A stretch of 62,013 nt of DNA from 66-474 sp040255405 (GCA_040255405.1 JBDZUX010000014.1:1-62013), one strand, 5' to 3'; counted from the first letter of the stretch, positions 42,792-52,452 are shown. The notes: generated by a model from the sequence alone, not told the origin. A program made the numbers and translations.

Positions 42792-44609
42792 ATGCAGTCC
42801 GATGCAACGGCCTTCCACGGCAAGGCCTTCGTCCGCACCCTCACCACTTCGCCCGGCGTGTACCGCATGTTTGCCCCGGACGACGGGTTGCTGTACGTGG
42901 GCAAGGCGCGCAACCTCAAGAAGCGGGTCGGCAACTATTTCCTGAAGCCGAACCTGGAGCCGCGCATCGCGTCGATGGTCTCGCAGATCGCGCGGATCGA
43001 GGTGACGCTGACGCGCACCGAGGGCGAGGCGCTGCTGCTGGAAGCGCAACTGATCAAGTCGCTGAAGCCGCGCTACAACATCATGTTGCGCGACGACAAG
43101 AGCTATCCGTACATCTTCGTGTCGGACGACCCGTTTCCGCGCATCGTGTTCCATCGCGGCGCCAAGCGCGAGAAGGGCCGCTACTTCGGGCCATACCCGA
43201 GCGCGCACGCGGTGCGCGAAAGCCTGGCGCTGATGCAGAAGCTGTTCAAGGTCCGCACCTGCGAGAACACCTATTTCCGCAATCGTTCGCGCCCGTGCCT
43301 GCTCTACCAGATCGGGCGCTGCAGTGCGCCGTGCGTCGCGCTCATCGATCCGGAGGAGTACGCGGAGGACGTGCGGCACGCGGTGATGTTCCTGGAAGGC
43401 CGCAACGACGCGGTGCTGGGTGAACTCGCCGCGAGGATGGATGCCGCCAGCGCGCGCCAGGATTACGAGCGCGCCGCGCGCCTGCGCGACCAGATCGCGA
43501 CCCTGCGCAGCCTGCAGGCCCAGAATTACGTACACGGCGCCACCGCCGACATGGACGTGTTCGCGTGCCGCGTCGAGGACGGCGTCGCCTGCGTGTCGGT
43601 GCTGTTCTTCCGCAACGGCATCAGCCTGGGGTCGCGCGCGCACTTCCCGAAACTGGCTTTCGATTCCGTGCCGGAAGACGTGCTCGGGCAATTCCTCGCG
43701 CAGTACTACCTCGACCAGCCGGCGCCGGACGAGGTCGTGTGCGATCGCGAGCCGGCCGACGCCGGGGCGCTCGCCGAGATGCTGTCCGCGCAACGCGGGC
43801 GCGAGATCGCCCTGAAGTGGCGCGTCCGTGGCGAACGGGCGCGTTTCGTGGAGATGGCCGCGCGCAACGCCGAGGCCGCGCTGGTGGCGCGGCTGACCAG
43901 CCGGCAGACCCTGCACACGCGTTTCGAAGCGCTGCGCGAATTGCTGCAACTCGACGAGACGCCGCAACGTCTCGAATGCTTCGACATCAGCCACACCATG
44001 GGCGAGGAAACCGTGGCGTCGTGCGTGGTGTTCGGCCCCGAAGGTCCGCAGAAGCAGCATTACCGCCGCTTCAACATCCGCGGCATCACCGGTGGCGACG
44101 ATTACGCCGCGATGCGGCAGGCACTGGAACGCCGCTTCAAGGCGCTGGCGCGCGGCGAAGGTGAAGCACCCGACGTGTTGCTGATCGATGGCGGGGCGGG
44201 CCAGGTGGCGCAGGCGTTGTCGGTGCTGCAGGACCTGGGGTTGAACGGCATCGAAGTGGTGGGCGTGGCCAAGGGCCCGTCGCGCCGTGAAGGCGAAGAA
44301 ACCCTGGTGTTGGGCGACAGCGGACGCGAACTCGAACCCGGCCCCGATTCGCCGGCGCTGCACTTGATCGACGCGGTGCGCGACGAGGCCCATCGCTTCG
44401 CGATCACCGGCCATCGCAAACGCCGCGAAAAAGCCCGCGAGCGGGGCATGCTGGAAGACGTGCCCGGCATCGGCGCGGCCCGGCGCTCGGCATTGCTGAA
44501 GGCGTTCGGCGGGCACGCCGGCGTGGTATCGGCCGGTGTCGAGGAACTGTGCCGCGTGCGCGGCATCAACCGGGACCTGGCCGAGCGGATCCACGCATTC
44601 CTGCATTGA
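42792..44609 (+). CDS. uvrC: Excinuclease ABC subunit C
   Basis: A 605-residue nucleotide-excision endonuclease. The GIY-YIG domain (PGVYRMFAPDDGLLYVGKARNLKKRV) makes the 3' incision, the UVR motif lies near 205-240, the RNase H-like domain near 380-540 (CFDISHTMG, LIDGGAGQV) makes the 5' incision, and helix-hairpin-helix motifs close the protein (DVPGIGAARRSALLKAFG). Complete and of normal length. It precedes pgsA as in E. coli. Confidence 0.97.
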   Translation: MQSDATAFHGKAFVRTLTTSPGVYRMFAPDDGLLYVGKARNLKKRVGNYFLKPNLEPRIASMVSQIARIEVTLTRTEGEALLLEAQLIKSLKPRYNIMLRDDKSYPYIFVSDDPFPRIVFHRGAKREKGRYFGPYPSAHAVRESLALMQKLFKVRTCENTYFRNRSRPCLLYQIGRCSAPCVALIDPEEYAEDVRHAVMFLEGRNDAVLGELAARMDAASARQDYERAARLRDQIATLRSLQAQNYVHGATADMDVFACRVEDGVACVSVLFFRNGISLGSRAHFPKLAFDSVPEDVLGQFLAQYYLDQPAPDEVVCDREPADAGALAEMLSAQRGREIALKWRVRGERARFVEMAARNAEAALVARLTSRQTLHTRFEALRELLQLDETPQRLECFDISHTMGEETVASCVVFGPEGPQKQHYRRFNIRGITGGDDYAAMRQALERRFKALARGEGEAPDVLLIDGGAGQVAQALSVLQDLGLNGIEVVGVAKGPSRREGEETLVLGDSGRELEPGPDSPALHLIDAVRDEAHRFAITGHRKRREKARERGMLEDVPGIGAARRSALLKAFGGHAGVVSAGVEELCRVRGINRDLAERIHAFLH

Positions 44610-44875
44610 CGCTGTCGTCGGCGGTCGCTGGATCACCCAGAACCAACGCAGCCGAGGCTGTCAGCTCGAGCGGCATCCGGAACGGACATCCATGCGTGGC
44701 TTGCGAGGGGAGTCGTTCTGGAGCAACCCGAATACGGGGCTACAGGCCGGATCTGTCACCGCCACAAGCCGTCGCCGGGTTGGGACCGCCCCGAGGCCGG
44801 ATACGGGATTGCGATTTCGCCTGACGGTTCGTCGCTCGTGTGCGACACTGGTGCGGTTCGTTCGGAGCAAAACCG

Positions 44876-45493
44876 GTGCGCATCAACCTGCCGACCTGGC
44901 TGACCCTGTTTCGCGTGCTGCTGCTGCCGGTGATGGTGGTGGCGTTCTATTCGCATGAGGCGATCCCGGCGATTCCACTGCGATTCGCCAACATCGCCGC
45001 GGTCGCGGTGTTCGCATTGGCGGCATTGACCGATTGGCTGGATGGCTGGATCGCGCGGCGCTGGCACATGGAATCCGCGTTCGGCGCCTTTCTCGACCCG
45101 GTCGCCGACAAGTTGATGATGGCGGTGACGCTGTTCGTGCTGGTGCAGAGTCATCCGACCGCCCTGCTGGCGGTCACCAGCGCGGTGATCGTCGGGCGCG
45201 AGATCGCGGTGTCGGCATTGCGCGAATGGATGGCGTTCGTGGGCGAGCGCGGCCGCGTGAAGGTGCAGTGGATCGGCAAGTTCAAGACGGTGATGCAGAT
45301 CGTGGCCATCCTGCTGCTGTTGTGGGAGCGCGACAAGGACGCCACTTTCCTGCGCGGCTGGTACGTCGGCGAGGTCTTGCTGGTGGTCGCGGCCATCCTG
45401 ACGATCTGGTCCGGCCTCGTCTACATGAAGGCCGCGTGGCCGGTGTTGCAGAACGGGCGGATGCCGGGCGGCGAACGGCCTCCGGAGGCTTGA
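44876..45493 (+). CDS. pgsA: CDP-diacylglycerol-glycerol-3-phosphate phosphatidyltransferase
   Basis: A 205-residue membrane enzyme making phosphatidylglycerophosphate. The CDP-alcohol phosphotransferase motif DWLDGWIARR then GAFLDPVADK is complete. About five membrane helices follow from residue 5 on. The start INLPTWLTLFRVLLLP is typical. GTG at 44876 was chosen because GGAG lies 8 bases upstream and the product then begins M-R-I-N-L-P-T. It is followed by tRNA-Gly and tRNA-Cys, the conserved arrangement. Confidence 0.94.
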   Translation: MRINLPTWLTLFRVLLLPVMVVAFYSHEAIPAIPLRFANIAAVAVFALAALTDWLDGWIARRWHMESAFGAFLDPVADKLMMAVTLFVLVQSHPTALLAVTSAVIVGREIAVSALREWMAFVGERGRVKVQWIGKFKTVMQIVAILLLLWERDKDATFLRGWYVGEVLLVVAAILTIWSGLVYMKAAWPVLQNGRMPGGERPPEA

Positions 45494-45529
45494 ACCCGGC
45501 CGCGGCGCCACGTATCATTGCCGGCTCGC

Positions 45530-45605
<76 letters not shown>

Positions 45606-45613
45606 GGTTTTCG

Positions 45614-45643
45614 AGACCCCGGCCACGCCGGGGTCTGTTTTTT
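45614..45643 (+). terminator. Rho-independent terminator after tRNA-Gly
   Basis: AGACCCCGGC-CA-CGCCGGGGTCT-type hairpin (stem GACCCCGGC/GCCGGGGTC, loop CAC) followed by G and six T. It stands between tRNA-Gly and tRNA-Cys, so tRNA-Cys may depend on read-through or its own promoter; no clear promoter is seen in the 68 bases that follow. Confidence 0.8.
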
Positions 45644-45711
45644 CGGGGCCGCGCAAGGCGGTTCCGTTTGGAACAAGCCCACGCAGGAGCGACCGGGCCG
45701 TTCCGGTCACC

Positions 45712-45785
45712 GGCCAGGTGGCAGAGTGGTCATGCAGCGGACTGCAAATCCGCGTACGCCGGTTCGATTCCGACCCTGGCCTCCA
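45712..45785 (+). tRNA. tRNA-Cys (anticodon GCA)
   Basis: A 74-base cloverleaf. Acceptor GGCCAGG pairs with CCTGGCC, the anticodon loop CTGCAAA gives GCA, and discriminator T and CCA are encoded. It is the second member of the Gly-Cys-Leu cluster, here followed by a foreign-looking insertion rather than directly by tRNA-Leu. Confidence 0.97.
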
Positions 45786-46211
45786 GATGCGTTGCAGGAT
45801 TCCGGGTTGCGATCACCTGGTTCGGGCACGTTCACGGAGCGCGCAGTCCGCCCGCCAGAAGCCCACGAATGCCCTTCGCCACCCACGATCCGGTGGCGCG
45901 GAGGTCATGCCGCCCAAGGCCGCGGTATTGGTCGGTGTGACACGGTTGCGACAATCGGGTGCCCCGGCCCGCGCACGGGCACGGGCTGATCGCGGGTGCC
46001 CTGGATGCACGGCAGATCGCTGCAGAGAGGAATATCATCTTGGGTCGTTCTGCTGCCAACGAAGATCCATCAATTCGGCATTGATGGTGCAGCATGGGTG
46101 CAAAGAGGAGGTGACGGGATAAAGGCAAGCGGATTTGATGATGTCGATCGCATGGCAGCGGACGATGCATCGATTCCGATGTTCTTCACACACCGCAGGG
46201 AGGATCCAACC
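45786..46211. other. 426-base leader region upstream of the sedolisin gene
   Basis: No gene or RNA recognised. The part from about 46020 to 46150 is less GC-rich than its surroundings and contains GAGGAGGTGACGGG, a ribosome-site-like string without a useful start. The promoter of the protease gene must lie here. Confidence 0.5.
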
Positions 46212-47909
46212 ATGTTCGAGAACCATGCCCGTTTGAATCGCCGGATTCTTTCGTTCTTCGTGGCCGGTGCCCTGGGCGTCGCGGGTACGGCGATCGCCGC
46301 CGCACCGACCGCAGTGCAATTCAGCCTGCTCACCAATGCGACACATCTCGGTCAGGGCGACATCGTCCAGAGCGCGGTGCCGTTGAACAAGCGGATCCGC
46401 GTTTCCGTGGTCCTGAAGCTGCGCGACGAGGCAAGCATGCAGGCGTTCCTCGCGCACGCCCGCGCGCCATCCACGCCGGCGTCGCCGCAGACGATGAGCC
46501 GCGTGCAATTGCAGAGCCACCTGCCCACCCAGGTCCAGGCCGAAGCTGTCGCGGATTATCTCGAGAACGCTGGCTTCGACGGCGTCAGCATCGCATCCAA
46601 CCGGATGATCGTGAACGCGACTGGCACCGCCGCCGTGGTGCAGTCCGCGTTCAAGACGTCGCTGGTGGATGTGCGCACCCATGATGGCCGCGCGGCCTTC
46701 GCCAACAACTCGCCGATCCGTATCCCGGCTGCCCTGCAGGATACGGTGCAGGCGGTGCTGGGCCTGCAAACGGTGCACAAGGCGCACACGCTGAAGACGC
46801 ATGTCGGTTTCCGCATCGGCGCCCATTTTCCACAGGAGTTCGCGGACATCTACAACGCGTCGGACCTGCCTCCGGCATCCGATGTCGCCGTGGCGGTATG
46901 GGGCTGGGGCAGCATGGCGCAGACGATCGACGATCTCGATACCTTCACCGCCGTCAACGGTTTGTCGCCCGTCAACGCGCAAGTGGTGTGCACCGACATC
47001 AACGGCATTGACCCTGACACTGGCGAGGGCCTGGGCGGCACCTCGATCGGCGATCCCACCTGCAATGGCAACGTCGACCAGGGTTCGATTGAGTGGGACA
47101 TGGACAGCCAGATCATCGTCGGCATGAGCGGCGGCGTGAAGAGCATGACCTTTTACGCTGCCAACGGCCCATACAACACCACGATCACCGATGCATTGAA
47201 CGAAATCGTAAGCCCCACGCTCGGCGAACCACTGCCCATGGTGATCAATGCCTCGTTCGGCGAGTGCGAGCGCTATCAGGATGCGAACCAGGGCGGTGAC
47301 GGTTCGATGCAGGCGAACGACGCCCTGTTCCAGATCGGGGCCGCGCAGGGACAAACCTTCTCGGTTTCGACCGGCGACTCCGGTGCGGACGAGTGCGGAT
47401 TCGGGAATCCCCTGGATTCCGCCAGCTACCCGGCCAGCTCGCCGTGGGTAGTGGCCGTCAGCGGCACCACGTTGCTGACTTCCGCGAACGGCTGGGCCAA
47501 CGAAAACGTGTGGGCGGGCTCGGGCGGCAGCCCGAGCTCCGCTGAAACGGCTCAACCATGGCAAGCGGGCCTGACGTACGGCACGTTTGCGGGTGCGCGC
47601 GGACCCGACGTGGCATTCGATGGCAACCCGAGCTCGGGTGCGGTGGTGCTGAACTATGGGCACTACTATCAGGTCGGAGGCACCAGCCTTTCCGCGCCCT
47701 TGTTCGCTGGCGCCTGGGCTCGAATCCTGGAGGCCAATCCGGCCCTGGGCTTCGCGGCGCCGCACCTGTACGCACTGCCGGCGAGCGTGCTGCATGACGT
47801 GACATCGGGCACCAACCACGGGTATCCCACCGAACTGGGTTGGGATTGGGCCACGGGCCTCGGCAGCTTCAGGGTCGATGCGGCGGCCAGCGCGCTCGGA
47901 AGCCATTGA
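46212..47909 (+). CDS. Secreted sedolisin (S53) serine-carboxyl peptidase
   Basis: A 565-residue pre-pro-protease. Signal peptide about 1-30 (AGTAIAAA), a pro-kumamolisin domain (about 35-185), then the catalytic domain. E294 and D298 (EWDMD) and S492 in GGTSLSAP form the S53 triad; the Asp of STGDSGADE is the oxyanion residue, and the end GTNHGYPTELGWDWATGLGS holds the calcium site. Sedolisins are secreted proteases active at acid pH. GGAGG precedes the ATG. A strong terminator follows. It lies between tRNA-Cys and tRNA-Leu, which are normally adjacent, so it was probably inserted there. Confidence 0.93.
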   Translation: MFENHARLNRRILSFFVAGALGVAGTAIAAAPTAVQFSLLTNATHLGQGDIVQSAVPLNKRIRVSVVLKLRDEASMQAFLAHARAPSTPASPQTMSRVQLQSHLPTQVQAEAVADYLENAGFDGVSIASNRMIVNATGTAAVVQSAFKTSLVDVRTHDGRAAFANNSPIRIPAALQDTVQAVLGLQTVHKAHTLKTHVGFRIGAHFPQEFADIYNASDLPPASDVAVAVWGWGSMAQTIDDLDTFTAVNGLSPVNAQVVCTDINGIDPDTGEGLGGTSIGDPTCNGNVDQGSIEWDMDSQIIVGMSGGVKSMTFYAANGPYNTTITDALNEIVSPTLGEPLPMVINASFGECERYQDANQGGDGSMQANDALFQIGAAQGQTFSVSTGDSGADECGFGNPLDSASYPASSPWVVAVSGTTLLTSANGWANENVWAGSGGSPSSAETAQPWQAGLTYGTFAGARGPDVAFDGNPSSGAVVLNYGHYYQVGGTSLSAPLFAGAWARILEANPALGFAAPHLYALPASVLHDVTSGTNHGYPTELGWDWATGLGSFRVDAAASALGSH

Positions 47910-47964
47910 TAGGACGGTCGCTGCGCAGACAGGGCGCCGCGATCGCCAGCGGAGACGACGACAA

Positions 47965-47997
47965 CCGCACCGGGCAGGGAGCCCGGTGCGGTTTTTT
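47965..47997 (+). terminator. Rho-independent terminator after the sedolisin gene
   Basis: Perfect 10-base stem CCGCACCGGG/CCCGGTGCGG with a 7-base loop and six T. It ends transcription of the protease before tRNA-Leu. Confidence 0.92.
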
Positions 47998-48101
47998 CAT
48001 GAGTGGCGGGAGAGGTGCCGATCCGGTATTTGGCTGTCGTCCCTGGAAGGCACGGCTACACGGCTACCATGGGGGCCGCGTGACCGAGCGCGCGGACCGG
48101 C

Positions 48102-48188
48102 GCCGGGGTGGCGAAACTGGTAGACGCAAGGGACTTAAAATCCCTCGCTCGCAAGAGCATGCGGGTTCGATCCCCGCCCCCGGCACCA
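48102..48188 (+). tRNA. tRNA-Leu (anticodon TAA)
   Basis: An 87-base class II tRNA. Acceptor GCCGGGG pairs with CCCCGGC, the anticodon loop CTTAAAA gives TAA, the long variable arm is CGCTCGCAAGAGCAT, and CCA is encoded. It is the last member of the split Gly-Cys-Leu cluster. I see no clear promoter between the upstream terminator and this gene. Confidence 0.97.
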
Positions 48189-48212
48189 CGAACATTCCTG
48201 TGTCCGCGGCGC

Positions 48213-48728
48213 TCACTTCGCCGACGGTTGGCCGACGTGTCCGCAGTGCTTGCACGTGCGCGCTTCCAGCGAACCGTAATAGTGTTCGAACACCGGCGGA
48301 AAATCCTTTTCGATGTTCTGCAGCACGAAGTATTCCTCGTACAACTTGCCGTTGCAGTTTTCGCAGAACCACAACAGGCCGTCTTTCTCGTGCGGCAGGC
48401 GGCGGCGCTCGATCACCAGGCCGACCGAGCCGGCCATTCGCTGTGGCGAATGCGGCGTCCGCGGCGGCAGATAAAACATCTCGCCGGCACGGATCGGCAG
48501 ATCGCGACGCTGGCCGTCATCCTGCACGCGCAACACCATTTCGCCCTCGAGCTGATAGAAGAACTCGGGGCCCTCGTCCCAGTGATAGTCGCTGCGCGCA
48601 TTCGGGCCGCCGACGATCATGATGATGAAGTCGCCGTCGACGATGCACTTGTTGCCCACGGGTGGTTTCAGCAGGTGACGGTGTTCATCGATCCAGTGTT
48701 GCAGGTTGAAGGGCGGCGTCAGGGCCAT
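48213..48728 (-). CDS. haaO: 3-hydroxyanthranilate 3,4-dioxygenase
   Basis: A 171-residue cupin dioxygenase that opens the ring of 3-hydroxyanthranilate on the kynurenine route to quinolinate or to tryptophan catabolism. Iron ligands H49, E55 and H93 are in place. C122, C125, C159 and C162 (CENC, CKHC) form the rubredoxin-like iron site of bacterial enzymes. No other kynurenine-pathway gene is adjacent. It converges on tRNA-Leu. Confidence 0.93.
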   Translation of the reverse strand: MALTPPFNLQHWIDEHRHLLKPPVGNKCIVDGDFIIMIVGGPNARSDYHWDEGPEFFYQLEGEMVLRVQDDGQRRDLPIRAGEMFYLPPRTPHSPQRMAGSVGLVIERRRLPHEKDGLLWFCENCNGKLYEEYFVLQNIEKDFPPVFEHYYGSLEARTCKHCGHVGQPSAK

Positions 48729-48911
48729 GTTCCGGTTCCCGGGAATGCGAAGCCGCCACGATACCGCCGCCGCGAGTTGGCGCAAAGCCGCAGCATGGCT
48801 TCGGCACCCCGGCTTGCATGGCCGGATCCGTCCGCATTCGGTCCGGGTAGGTACTCGCCGGTGGCGGCCCGGCTGCCCACAATGACGCCTCCCGACTCGA
48901 GGACCTTGCCC

Positions 48912-49463
48912 ATGCCTGCCGATACCGCCGTACTCGCCGTTGATATCCAGCAATCGTTCCCGCGGACTTCCTACTGGCGCGAAGACGATGTACCCGCGTT
49001 CCGGGACGCCGCACTGCGGGTGCTGCGGGCGGCCGCGGATCGCGGGTGGCCGGTGGTGCGCATCCTGCACCAGGAAAACAACGATGGCCCATTCGGGCCC
49101 GCTGCGGGGCTGGTGCGTCCGCTTGATTGGATGCCGGAAGCTGTCGCGGTGACCTTCCGGAAGAGCGTGCACAACGCCTTCACCGACACCGGGCTGGAAC
49201 AGTGGCTGCGCGAGCGCGACATCCATCGCCTGGTCGTGATCGGCATCCGCACCGAGCAGTGTTGCGAAACCACTTCGCGCGTCGCTTCCGACCTCGGATT
49301 TGATGTCGACTTCGTGACCGAGGCGACCTTGACCTTTCCGATGGTCCACGCCGCCAGCGGTCGCCGCTACGATGTGGACGAGATCAAGCAGCGCACGGAA
49401 CTGGTGCTCGATGGTCGCTTTGCCCGCATCCGCAGCGTCGATGCCCTCGTCGCCGGCGACTGA
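48912..49463 (+). CDS. Isochorismatase-family cysteine hydrolase
   Basis: A 183-residue hydrolase with the triad D11 (AVDIQQSF), K84 (FRKSVHNAF) and C117 or C118 (RTEQCCETT). The family cleaves amides or vinyl ethers (nicotinamidase, isochorismatase and others); the substrate is unknown. GAGGA precedes the ATG at 48912. It overlaps the start of the GlxA-type regulator, a pairing I have seen often, so the regulator probably controls it. Confidence 0.88.
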   Translation: MPADTAVLAVDIQQSFPRTSYWREDDVPAFRDAALRVLRAAADRGWPVVRILHQENNDGPFGPAAGLVRPLDWMPEAVAVTFRKSVHNAFTDTGLEQWLRERDIHRLVVIGIRTEQCCETTSRVASDLGFDVDFVTEATLTFPMVHAASGRRYDVDEIKQRTELVLDGRFARIRSVDALVAGD

Positions 49464-50403
49464 CGTCTGGTTCGTGTTGCCGCCCGGCGTGGTCCTGCTG
49501 GATTTCGCCGGCGCGGCCGAGGCGTTCCGCATCGCGGCCAATTTCGGCGCAGGATTTCGCCTGCACACGACGGCAGCCATCGAACCCGGTGAAACGGTTG
49601 CCACCTCGGTGGGACCGGGCCTGGCCGGAGTCGAACCCTTGCCGGAGCGGGTCGAGCCGGGTGCACTGCTGGTCGTGTGCGGAGTGGCCGGTGATGCCGC
49701 CGCGAACGATTCGCGCGGCACCCGGGCAATCACGTCCTGGTTGCGGCGGATGGACCCGCCGCCTCGCCTCGCCTGCGTGTGTTCGGGTGCGCTGATTGCC
49801 GCGCGCGCCGGCCTGATGGAGGGACACCGCTGCACCACCCATCACACGCTGGTCGCGGCGCTGCGCGAAATCGCACCGCACGCCGAGGTCCTGGACAGCC
49901 GCGTGTTCGTGGAGGATGGAAGCATTTGCACCAGCGCCGGCATCACCGCCGGCATCGACCTGGCGTTGCACCTGATCGCGCGGATGGCATCACCACGGAT
50001 TTCGGTCGAAGTCGCGCGGGAGATGGTCGTGTACCTGCGGCGCGCACCCGACGATCCCGCGCTGTCGCCCTGGCTCGAAGGCCGCAACCACATGGATGCG
50101 CGCGTCCACGTGATACAGGATGTCATGACCCACGAGCCGCAGCGCGACTGGACGCTGGCGCAACTGGCCGGGCTTGGCCACATGAGCGTGCGGACCTTGA
50201 CGCGGCGCTTTCGCGACTCGGCGGGCATGTCGGTGCACGACTACCATGCGCGCCTGCGCGTGGCCTTGGCGCGGCAGGCGCTGACGAATGGAAACAGCGT
50301 GGAGGTCGCCGCGGAAAGCGCGGGGGTCGGATCGGCACGGCAATTGCGGCGATTGTGGAAGACCCACGCCGACGCCACGCCCGGTGCGCATCGGCGCTTG
50401 TAG
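49441..50403 (+). CDS. GlxA-type AraC-family transcriptional regulator
   Basis: A 320-residue regulator. A DJ-1/PfpI-like domain (about 5-180) carries the nucleophile-elbow-like ACVCSGALIAARAG, and a C-terminal AraC double helix-turn-helix follows (about 210-312; DWTLAQLAGLGHMSVRTLTRRFRD). GlxA-like proteins respond to small metabolites such as amino acids or quaternary amines. An ATG at 49411 in the same frame is an alternative start. The reading frame overlaps the end of the hydrolase gene by 23 bases, so the pair is likely coupled. Confidence 0.88.
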   Translation: MPSSPATDVWFVLPPGVVLLDFAGAAEAFRIAANFGAGFRLHTTAAIEPGETVATSVGPGLAGVEPLPERVEPGALLVVCGVAGDAAANDSRGTRAITSWLRRMDPPPRLACVCSGALIAARAGLMEGHRCTTHHTLVAALREIAPHAEVLDSRVFVEDGSICTSAGITAGIDLALHLIARMASPRISVEVAREMVVYLRRAPDDPALSPWLEGRNHMDARVHVIQDVMTHEPQRDWTLAQLAGLGHMSVRTLTRRFRDSAGMSVHDYHARLRVALARQALTNGNSVEVAAESAGVGSARQLRRLWKTHADATPGAHRRL

Positions 50404-50492
50404 AAGCGTGCGCTCGAAACGAAATTCGCGCCGCCACCCCGGTGGAAGCCGGAATCCACTTCGTTTTGCGGGCGAGGCAAGGGCAAAAAATT

Positions 50493-50516
50493 GATTCCGG
50501 CTTTCGCCGGAATGAC
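50493..50516. repeat. Palindromic element of the GATTCCGG...CCGGAATGAC family
   Basis: ATTCCGGC-TTTC-GCCGGAAT is a perfect 8-base inverted repeat. The outer bases match the element at 15426-15463. It lies between the convergent GlxA-type and parE genes. Confidence 0.7.
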
Positions 50517-50556
50517 GACGGTGTTGACGTTTCCGAGCCCCGAGTCCCCGGCCTTC

Positions 50557-52452
50557 TCAAACTTCCAGTGAAGCCAGGTCGCCTTTCTCTTCCAGCCAGT
50601 TGCGGCGATCGAAGGCGCGCTTCTTGGCGAGCAGCATGTCCATCAATTTCGATGTCGCTTCGCCATCGTCGATGGTCAGTTGCACGAGCCGCCGCGTATC
50701 GGGATGGATGGTCGATTCGCGTAATTGCGCGGGGTTCATCTCGCCCAGCCCCTTGAAGCGGGTGACGCTGACGGCGCCCTTGATCTTGTCGCGCTCGATG
50801 CGCTTCAACAATGCGTCGCGTTCGGATTCGTCGAGGCAGTAGAAAACCTGCTTGCCCACGTCCACGCGGAACAGCGGCGGCATCGCGACGCAGACATGGC
50901 CTTCGCGCACAAGCGCCGGGAAATGCTTGAGGAACAACGCCGACAACAGCGTGGCGATGTGCAGGCCGTCCGAGTCCGCGTCGGCAAGGATGATGATCTT
51001 GCCGTAACGCAGGCCGGAAAGATCGTCCCTGCCGGGATCGCAACCGATCGCGACGGCGAGATTGTGCACTTCCTCCGATGCCAGTACCGCACCCGATTCG
51101 ACCTCCCAGGTGTTGAGGATCTTGCCGCGCAGGGGCAGGATCGCCTGGTAATCCTTGTCGCGCGCCTGCTTCGCGGAACCCCCGGCGGAGTCACCTTCCA
51201 CCAGGAACAATTCGGTGCGATCGGGGTCGGACGATGCGCAATCGGCCAGCTTGCCGGGCAGGGCGGGGCCTTGCGTGATCTTCTTGCGCACGACCTGCTT
51301 GGCGGCCTTCATGCGCGCGGCGGCGTGCTCGATCGCAAGCTGCGCAATCGCCTCGCCGGCTGCGACGTTCTGATTCAGCCACAATGAGAACGCATCGTGG
51401 ATCGAGTTCTCGGTCGAACTGGCGGCATCCCGCGAGCTCAGGCGTTCCTTGATCTGGCCGGCGAATTGCGGATCGCGCATCTTCACCGACAACACGAAGG
51501 CCACGCGTTCCCACACGTCTTCCGGCGCCAGCTTCACGCCGCGCGGCAAAAGGTTGCGCAGGTCGCAGAACTCGCGCATCGCGTTGGTCAAGCCGGATCG
51601 CAAACCGTTGACGTGCGTGCCGCCCTGGAGGGTCGGAATCAAATTGACATAGCTTTCCTGCACCAGTTCGCCATCGGGCACCCATGCGAACGCCGCATCG
51701 ACGCCGCCGTCGTCGCGCGGCGCGTGGTGCACGAACAGGTCGGGCGGCAGGCAGGGCGCGCCAGCGAGTTCCGATTTCAGGTATTCGGCGAGACCGTCTT
51801 CGTAGCGCCATGCCTCCTGTTCGCCGGACGCTTCATCGAGCAGCCGCACGGTCAGTCCCGCGCACAGCACCGCCTTGGCGCGCAGCAGGTGCTTCAACTT
51901 CGGCAGCGAAATTTTCGGCGAGTCGAAGTACTTGGGGTTGGGCAGGAACCTGAGCGTGGTGCCGGTGCGGCGCTTGGGCACTTCGCCCAGCGTTTCGAGT
52001 TTGCCGACCGGCTCGCCGTCCTTGAAGCGCATCCGGTATTCGGTACCTTCGCGGCGGATCAGCACTTCAAGGAAGGAAGACAGTGCGTTCACCACCGATA
52101 CGCCGACCCCGTGCAGGCCGCCCGAAAACGTGTAGTTGCGGTCGGAAAACTTGGCGCCGGCGTGCAGGCGGGTCAGGATCAGCTCCACGCCCGACACGCC
52201 TTCCTCGGGGTGGATGTCGACGGGCATGCCGCGGCCGTCGTCGATCACGGTGACCGAGCCGTCCTTGTGGACCGTGACGTCGATCTGCCTGGCGTGACCG
52301 GCCAGCGCCTCGTCCACCGAGTTGTCGACGACTTCCTGCACCAGATGGTTGGGCCGCGTGGTGTCGGTATACATGCCGGGGCGGCGGCGTACCGGTTCGA
52401 GGCCCGACAGCACTTCGATGTCGGCGGCGTTGTAACGAGTTGAAGCGGCCAT
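50557..52452 (-). CDS. parE: DNA topoisomerase IV subunit B
   Basis: A 631-residue type IIA topoisomerase ATPase subunit. The GHKL fold holds NSVDEA, DDGRGMPV and GGLHGVG. EGDSAGGSAKQARD and DADSDG are the TOPRIM metal-binding motifs, and the C-terminal FKGLGEMNPAQL is conserved. The length of about 630 and the ParE-like start (NAADIEVLSGLEPVRRRPGMY) separate it from GyrB (about 800). parC is not in the window. The ATG at 52452 matches the family start. Confidence 0.95.
   Translation of the reverse strand: MAASTRYNAADIEVLSGLEPVRRRPGMYTDTTRPNHLVQEVVDNSVDEALAGHARQIDVTVHKDGSVTVIDDGRGMPVDIHPEEGVSGVELILTRLHAGAKFSDRNYTFSGGLHGVGVSVVNALSSFLEVLIRREGTEYRMRFKDGEPVGKLETLGEVPKRRTGTTLRFLPNPKYFDSPKISLPKLKHLLRAKAVLCAGLTVRLLDEASGEQEAWRYEDGLAEYLKSELAGAPCLPPDLFVHHAPRDDGGVDAAFAWVPDGELVQESYVNLIPTLQGGTHVNGLRSGLTNAMREFCDLRNLLPRGVKLAPEDVWERVAFVLSVKMRDPQFAGQIKERLSSRDAASSTENSIHDAFSLWLNQNVAAGEAIAQLAIEHAAARMKAAKQVVRKKITQGPALPGKLADCASSDPDRTELFLVEGDSAGGSAKQARDKDYQAILPLRGKILNTWEVESGAVLASEEVHNLAVAIGCDPGRDDLSGLRYGKIIILADADSDGLHIATLLSALFLKHFPALVREGHVCVAMPPLFRVDVGKQVFYCLDESERDALLKRIERDKIKGAVSVTRFKGLGEMNPAQLRESTIHPDTRRLVQLTIDDGEATSKLMDMLLAKKRAFDRRNWLEEKGDLASLEV

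Noticed and set aside
40257..44636. A 1459-codon open frame on the minus strand opposite kdsB, the phosphatase, the NHL gene and uvrC
   Set aside because: It is antisense to four well-supported genes, has Arg/His/Gln/Ala-rich composition typical of GC-rich shadow frames, and has no domain or ribosome site.
42572..44704. Identical 14-mer CATGCGTGGCTTGC on both sides of uvrC, as possible insertion marks
   Set aside because: A shared 14-mer is expected by chance in 62 kb of GC-rich sequence, and uvrC is in its conserved place.
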